Assembly (NCBI GenBank): GCA_037576195.1
Contig: CM075101.1
Coordinates: 15,934,001 to 15,998,000, forward strand
From: Phytoseiulus persimilis
Taxonomy: Eukaryota; Arthropoda; Arachnida; Mesostigmata; Phytoseiidae
Direction: 5' to 3'
Length of the DNA: 64,000 nt
How positions within the stretch are numbered: position 1 is the first letter of the stretch; the number at the start of each line of letters is the position of its first letter. Positions 60,801-64,000 of this stretch are shown here, one piece after another. The notes under the pieces were generated by a model. The model was not told the origin of the DNA, made no database searches, and saw only the letters and a list, made by a program, of their open reading frames with translations. The translations under genes and the position numbers were made by a program.

Positions 60801-61009
60801 ATGAATCGAGAGTTTAACAAACCGAAACGGAGGGCGATCATGGGAACTTTATTCGGAACTGACAATAAATATATCTACAGCTCATGGCTCATAAACATGC
60901 TGATCCTGAATGATTTCTAGTTTCCGATTCTCATTGCTACACTATGGTGGGAGCTTGAGCCGAGAAGGCCATTCTCTCCTCGCTTTTCTCATCGAAACGC
61001 CGATCACAG

Positions 61010-61360
61010 TTACCTCCTGGCTAATTGTTGTGAATGGATCTCGCGGCACCGCCGATGGATATTCAACTTCATAATGAACTCATATTTGGAATAAGGTTCA
61101 CAAAGCGTCTTCGGATCCGAAAAGCAAATATGATGGCAGAATGAATCTCTGCTCACTTCGTGAACTTCGCACTCGACCGCGGCAGAATTTGTTGGTTTTA
61201 TATCCCCAATGAGTGAAATGTTTGATTGGAACCCATGATGTGCGGGATCTGTCTCAGGTCGTTGAGGACCCGAGACCCGATGGCTGTTTATGATTTCGAG
61301 TCTACCCCGCAACAGAGAATCTCTCGTTGAAGCTCGAAGTTCGCCATGACAGCAAACGCG
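61010..61360 (-). CDS. Last exon of an unknown Cys-containing protein
   Basis: An open minus-strand frame of at least 100 codons ends at a TAA (61012-61010). AATAAA follows at about 60850, consistent with a 3'-terminal exon. The end contains AVECEVHEVSRDSFCHHICF, then YSKYEFIMKLNIHRRCREIH. Five cysteines suggest a secreted protein or one with a small zinc-binding region. I found no start codon that I trust and no family. It may be part of the neighbouring LolA-like cluster. Confidence 0.35.
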   Translation of the reverse strand, partial: RVCCHGELRASTRDSLLRGRLEIINSHRVSGPQRPETDPAHHGFQSNISLIGDIKPTNSAAVECEVHEVSRDSFCHHICFSDPKTLCEPYSKYEFIMKLNIHRRCREIHSQQLARR

Positions 61361-61488
61361 CTCCGAGGAGACGGACCCTGGGAGAACGATCCGGAATTAT
61401 CCAAGCTTCCCGGCTGGATCCAGATTAGGAGGTTGCGTGCTGACATTTTTCAGACGTCACGTGACATGTTGTGCGTAACTCTCACTCA

Positions 61489-61500
61489 TTATTTATTCTC
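61489..61500 (-). terminator. Possible polyadenylation signal for the proline-rich gene
   Basis: TTTATT on the plus strand at 61492-61497 (AATAAA on the minus strand), about 250 bases after the stop of the proline-rich exon. Confidence 0.35.
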
Positions 61501-61743
61501 AAATTCTCACTCCACTGATCCCGTTTGACAAATATCGCAGGGACTGCGCGACAGCTCGTTGTTGTCGTGCTTTCCCAGAAAATGTTCTTCCCGTCTCGAC
61601 TTCCAACTGGATCGACCCTTTTTCCGTCAAGCGGAGAAGTGTGAGTTTTCGAAAACAGAGTGGCAACTACGGACACCCCAGAGCTTACGAAGGAGTCGGA
61701 ACGGTCTCCGTACATTGGCGTTTTCGCCGATCTTAGAACGACA

Positions 61744-62910
61744 CTACCCGTGCGCGCGGTTGTAGCTTTCACCGGTTCGTTTACCGAGGTCCGCGATGAG
61801 ACTCTCGTCTTTATAAACTTTTTTAGCAACATCAATGGACAAGAACGGGATCTTGAACAAGGTCATATGAAATGTTTTCTTGAAGCTGATGTGATCATGC
61901 ACATGGCCTTTGATGACACCGTCGTTCGATCGCGGGTAGGACGATCGTTTGCGGAAATAACTTCTTATTCTCTCCGTCGGCTTGATACTCGGTCGATTTG
62001 TGGACCTCTTCTTCGGCGACGTGGTTGTGACGGCCTGTGGAGTCAAGTTTATAACGGGCACGGGCTGTGGCCACGGGAATGTGAGCGGATGCAGCGCGCT
62101 GTAAGAAGGATGGTAGAACGGACTGGACAGTATCTGAGAAGTAGCTTGGTACTGAGACTGAGGGTAGTCGACGGTGTTGGGGATTGGATGTGAGGACCCG
62201 AGAGATGGCGAGAACGCGTGCGAGGGGTAGCTGTTCAAGGAAGCTGAGCTGTGGGCAGCGAGTTCTGGCGCTAGGGAACGGTTAGGAGGATGGAACTGCG
62301 AAATAATCACAGAATGGGGCAATTGGGGGGCGGAAGATGGTGGCGGGAGAGGAGGCGGATGGACTTGTGTGAGCATCAATGGCGGAGCCCTCATAACTTG
62401 AGAGGCAACTGAAGGCGGCGGTGCATGTAATGGGTCGGACATCAGAACACTGGGAGAATGCGCTCCAACGGACGGAAGGGAGAGAGGGCCACGAACTGGA
62501 GGGGGTATCCGAGGAACTGGAGCTTGATTCTGGGGCACGAAGTGCACAGAGGCCGCACGAGCAGGAGTTGGAGGTTTGCTCAGCGTCGGAATATCCAAAT
62601 AGACGGGGGGTGGTTGAGCAACGTAAGACTCGGCGGACCCGTAGCCGACTGCTTTTCGAAGCTTTGCAGACGAGCGTCTCTGGAATTTGTTCCTGAATTC
62701 TGCTCCCGAGAGAGCGGAAAGTTTGCGCTTCAAATGTTTCCTCTTCTTCCTGATGGATTCCCTCGGTGTTGTCGGCTCGGCTGTTGTCAGCTCTGTCGTC
62801 GAGGCTTCCGTCTCGCTTTCCTCCAAGTCTTCGTTTGCAGAATCGTCCATCGGCGGAGGCGAATAAGGCGACGGCGGGACTTCTTCCTCCTCTACTTCGG
62901 AGGGTTGCCT
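61744..62910 (-). CDS. Proline-rich basic protein, large (probably terminal) exon
   Basis: A minus-strand frame of over 400 codons is open from beyond 62990 to a stop at 61744. An acceptor (CGAATTGCAG at about 62912) suggests the real exon starts there with an acidic segment (QPSEVEEEEVPPSPYSPPP). After it come Thr/Glu-rich sequence and a Lys/Arg-rich stretch with a possible nuclear localisation signal (RKKRKHLKRKLSALSG). A 200-residue Pro/Ser/His-rich part follows (PPPVYLDIPTLSKPPTPARA), then a second basic patch (SPKKRSTNRPSIKP). No folded domain is visible. Composition suggests a disordered nuclear regulator; upstream exons would lie at higher coordinates. Frames on the plus strand across the same bases (61660-62193) I take as shadows, although the one at 61660-61850 is protein-like. 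Confidence 0.55.
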   Translation of the reverse strand, partial: RQPSEVEEEEVPPSPYSPPPMDDSANEDLEESETEASTTELTTAEPTTPRESIRKKRKHLKRKLSALSGAEFRNKFQRRSSAKLRKAVGYGSAESYVAQPPPVYLDIPTLSKPPTPARAASVHFVPQNQAPVPRIPPPVRGPLSLPSVGAHSPSVLMSDPLHAPPPSVASQVMRAPPLMLTQVHPPPLPPPSSAPQLPHSVIISQFHPPNRSLAPELAAHSSASLNSYPSHAFSPSLGSSHPIPNTVDYPQSQYQATSQILSSPFYHPSYSALHPLTFPWPQPVPVINLTPQAVTTTSPKKRSTNRPSIKPTERIRSYFRKRSSYPRSNDGVIKGHVHDHISFKKTFHMTLFKIPFLSIDVAKKVYKDESLIADLGKRTGESYNRAHG

Positions 62911-62994
62911 GCAATTCGAGCGATCGCGGTTGTTAATTAAAACATCACAAGGCGACAACGTGCTGATCGGTCCAGATGAAGTTGTCGGGAGCAA

Positions 62995-64000
62995 GATGCT
63001 TCCCCCGACTCACGCGGCGTCGCTGCGGGTATAGGGACGGCAAAGCGCGGAAAACCGGCGAAAAGCTGTGAGAACGGGTCGATACACTCGAGCTGATTGC
63101 AATCAACACTCAATCGAGCGAGCTGTCGAGAAACTTCTTCAAACTAGCGGTTCGGAGTCGCGTCGATCGTCCGGCCCCAATGAGCGGACCCGTTATCAGT
63201 AACACTTGTCGGCATTCGGACGCGTTAACATCTCTATCGCTCATTTACCGATCATGTCAGATGTTTGCTAGTTAGACGTTGCACTAGAAACTGGAGTGCA
63301 CGACTCGTGAGGCGGAGAAGGAGCAATGACGACTGGACGATACCGCTTCAGGGAGAGTCAGATTGGAACATAATCGGCTGTGTTTAGGATACGCTGCAAT
63401 ATTCGTCTTGTTCTGCGTATACTTGAATGAGGGTGATTTCCTCGCAGAGCGGTCCCTGATCCATTCTTTGACGGAGAAAGCGCGGCTTCCGCAGATCTTC
63501 CTGGTCCCGATTCCTCTACCACGGAAGATTGTCAAGGAGGTATCGAAGATGTTCTTGGCTGCAGCTATAAGTTCCGCTGAATGCTCTGCCTACGCTGAGA
63601 CCTTCGAGGTGTCCAGAGTCGGCTTCGCGTAGGCGTTAGATTTATGAGAAACTCATGAAACATTCCAGAATCGTCAAGAGTTTACTTCAGTTGGATCGAG
63701 GTACTCAGCGCCCCAGCTCCATGAACGGATATCGATTTCCGAATATCTAGCTGGCAACAGCGTGGACATTGCGCGCTGACTAGAGGGGAAACCGTCCGTT
63801 TAAGCCGGAATATATTGTTCCTCCGATGTTCCTCGACATTGACGGCCTTCGAACTCGAAAAATCACTCAGGATTTGCCTCCATTCATGCTTCACCGCCAG
63901 CTGCTCATTAGGCTGATTGTGAGAGGAGTGCTGAGGGATTCCGCTCCTCTTTTCAGACTCGAGTCAGCGTAGAACGCTACCGCCAGGCCTCTCTCGGACA
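62995..64000. other. No firm gene
   Basis: A plus-strand frame at 63363-63632 starts hydrophobic (LGYAAIFVLFCVYLNEGDFL), like a signal peptide, and continues for 89 codons. It lacks an ATG in a suitable place and no splice partner was found. The rest holds short frames only. Confidence 0.3.

Noticed and set aside
61660-62193. Plus-strand 177-codon frame
   Set aside because: Overlaps the longer minus-strand proline-rich exon. Its first third is protein-like but starts at a GTG with no ATG and no clean acceptor, so it was not called.
1-64000. CRISPR arrays, operons, riboswitches, tRNA and rRNA genes
   Set aside because: No regularly spaced repeats, no ribosome-binding-site-led gene strings and no cloverleaf with a GGTTCGAATCC arm were found; the gene structure is eukaryotic.

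Overview
The window reads as animal nuclear DNA with no sign of bacterial organisation. Genes are split into short exons (16 to about 430 bases) by GT..AG introns of about 40 to 550 bases. The families I can recognise are metazoan: selenoprotein T, a THAP zinc-finger protein, the animal LolA-like membrane proteins and a Tc1-type DNA transposon. GC is near half. Small introns, a LolA-like receptor-type gene and tandem secreted-protein genes suggest an arthropod, most likely a mite or other chelicerate. The lineage is inference; I recognised no species-specific sequence. Splice models were built by hand from splice sites, phase continuity and homology between copies, so boundaries can be off by a few bases.

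Layout. 1-290: a possible 3' end of a gene with a poly-alanine tail, apparently frame-broken. About 0.3-22.4 kb: no gene I can defend; many short open frames on both strands and a few exon-like patches. 22.4-28.4 kb: an uncharacterised plus-strand gene (two phased exons, 23.8-24.3 kb), a hairpin repeat at 26.4 kb and a possible three-exon small gene at 27.1-27.6 kb. 28.9-30.5 kb (minus): a complete six-exon selenoprotein T homologue whose redox motif has serine where selenocysteine or cysteine is expected. 32.0-33.1 kb and 38.6-39.9 kb (plus): two paralogous six-exon genes for small secreted four-cysteine proteins, with exons 2-5 of identical length, including a 27-base microexon. Between them lie an uncharacterised minus-strand gene (35.1-36.1 kb) and a decayed Tc1-like element (36.7-38.4 kb) with 220-base terminal inverted repeats.

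39.9-46.5 kb holds exons of uncharacterised genes on both strands and hAT- and mariner-like transposon ends. 48.5-50.4 kb (plus): a two-exon gene joining a FLYWCH/WRKY-GCM1-like zinc finger to a THAP domain and a basic helical tail, a probable sequence-specific DNA-binding regulator. 52.4-57.9 kb (minus): an 18-exon gene for an 859-residue type I membrane protein of the LolA-like family, with a repeat-coded Ser/Thr stalk. 58-61.4 kb: partial minus-strand secreted or LolA-like exons. 61.7-62.9 kb (minus): a large proline-rich exon of an unknown basic protein. 63-64 kb: nothing firm.

The genes do not form a pathway. The most coherent theme is secretory: the SelT homologue (ER membrane), two small secreted proteins and the LolA-like surface protein all enter the secretory route.
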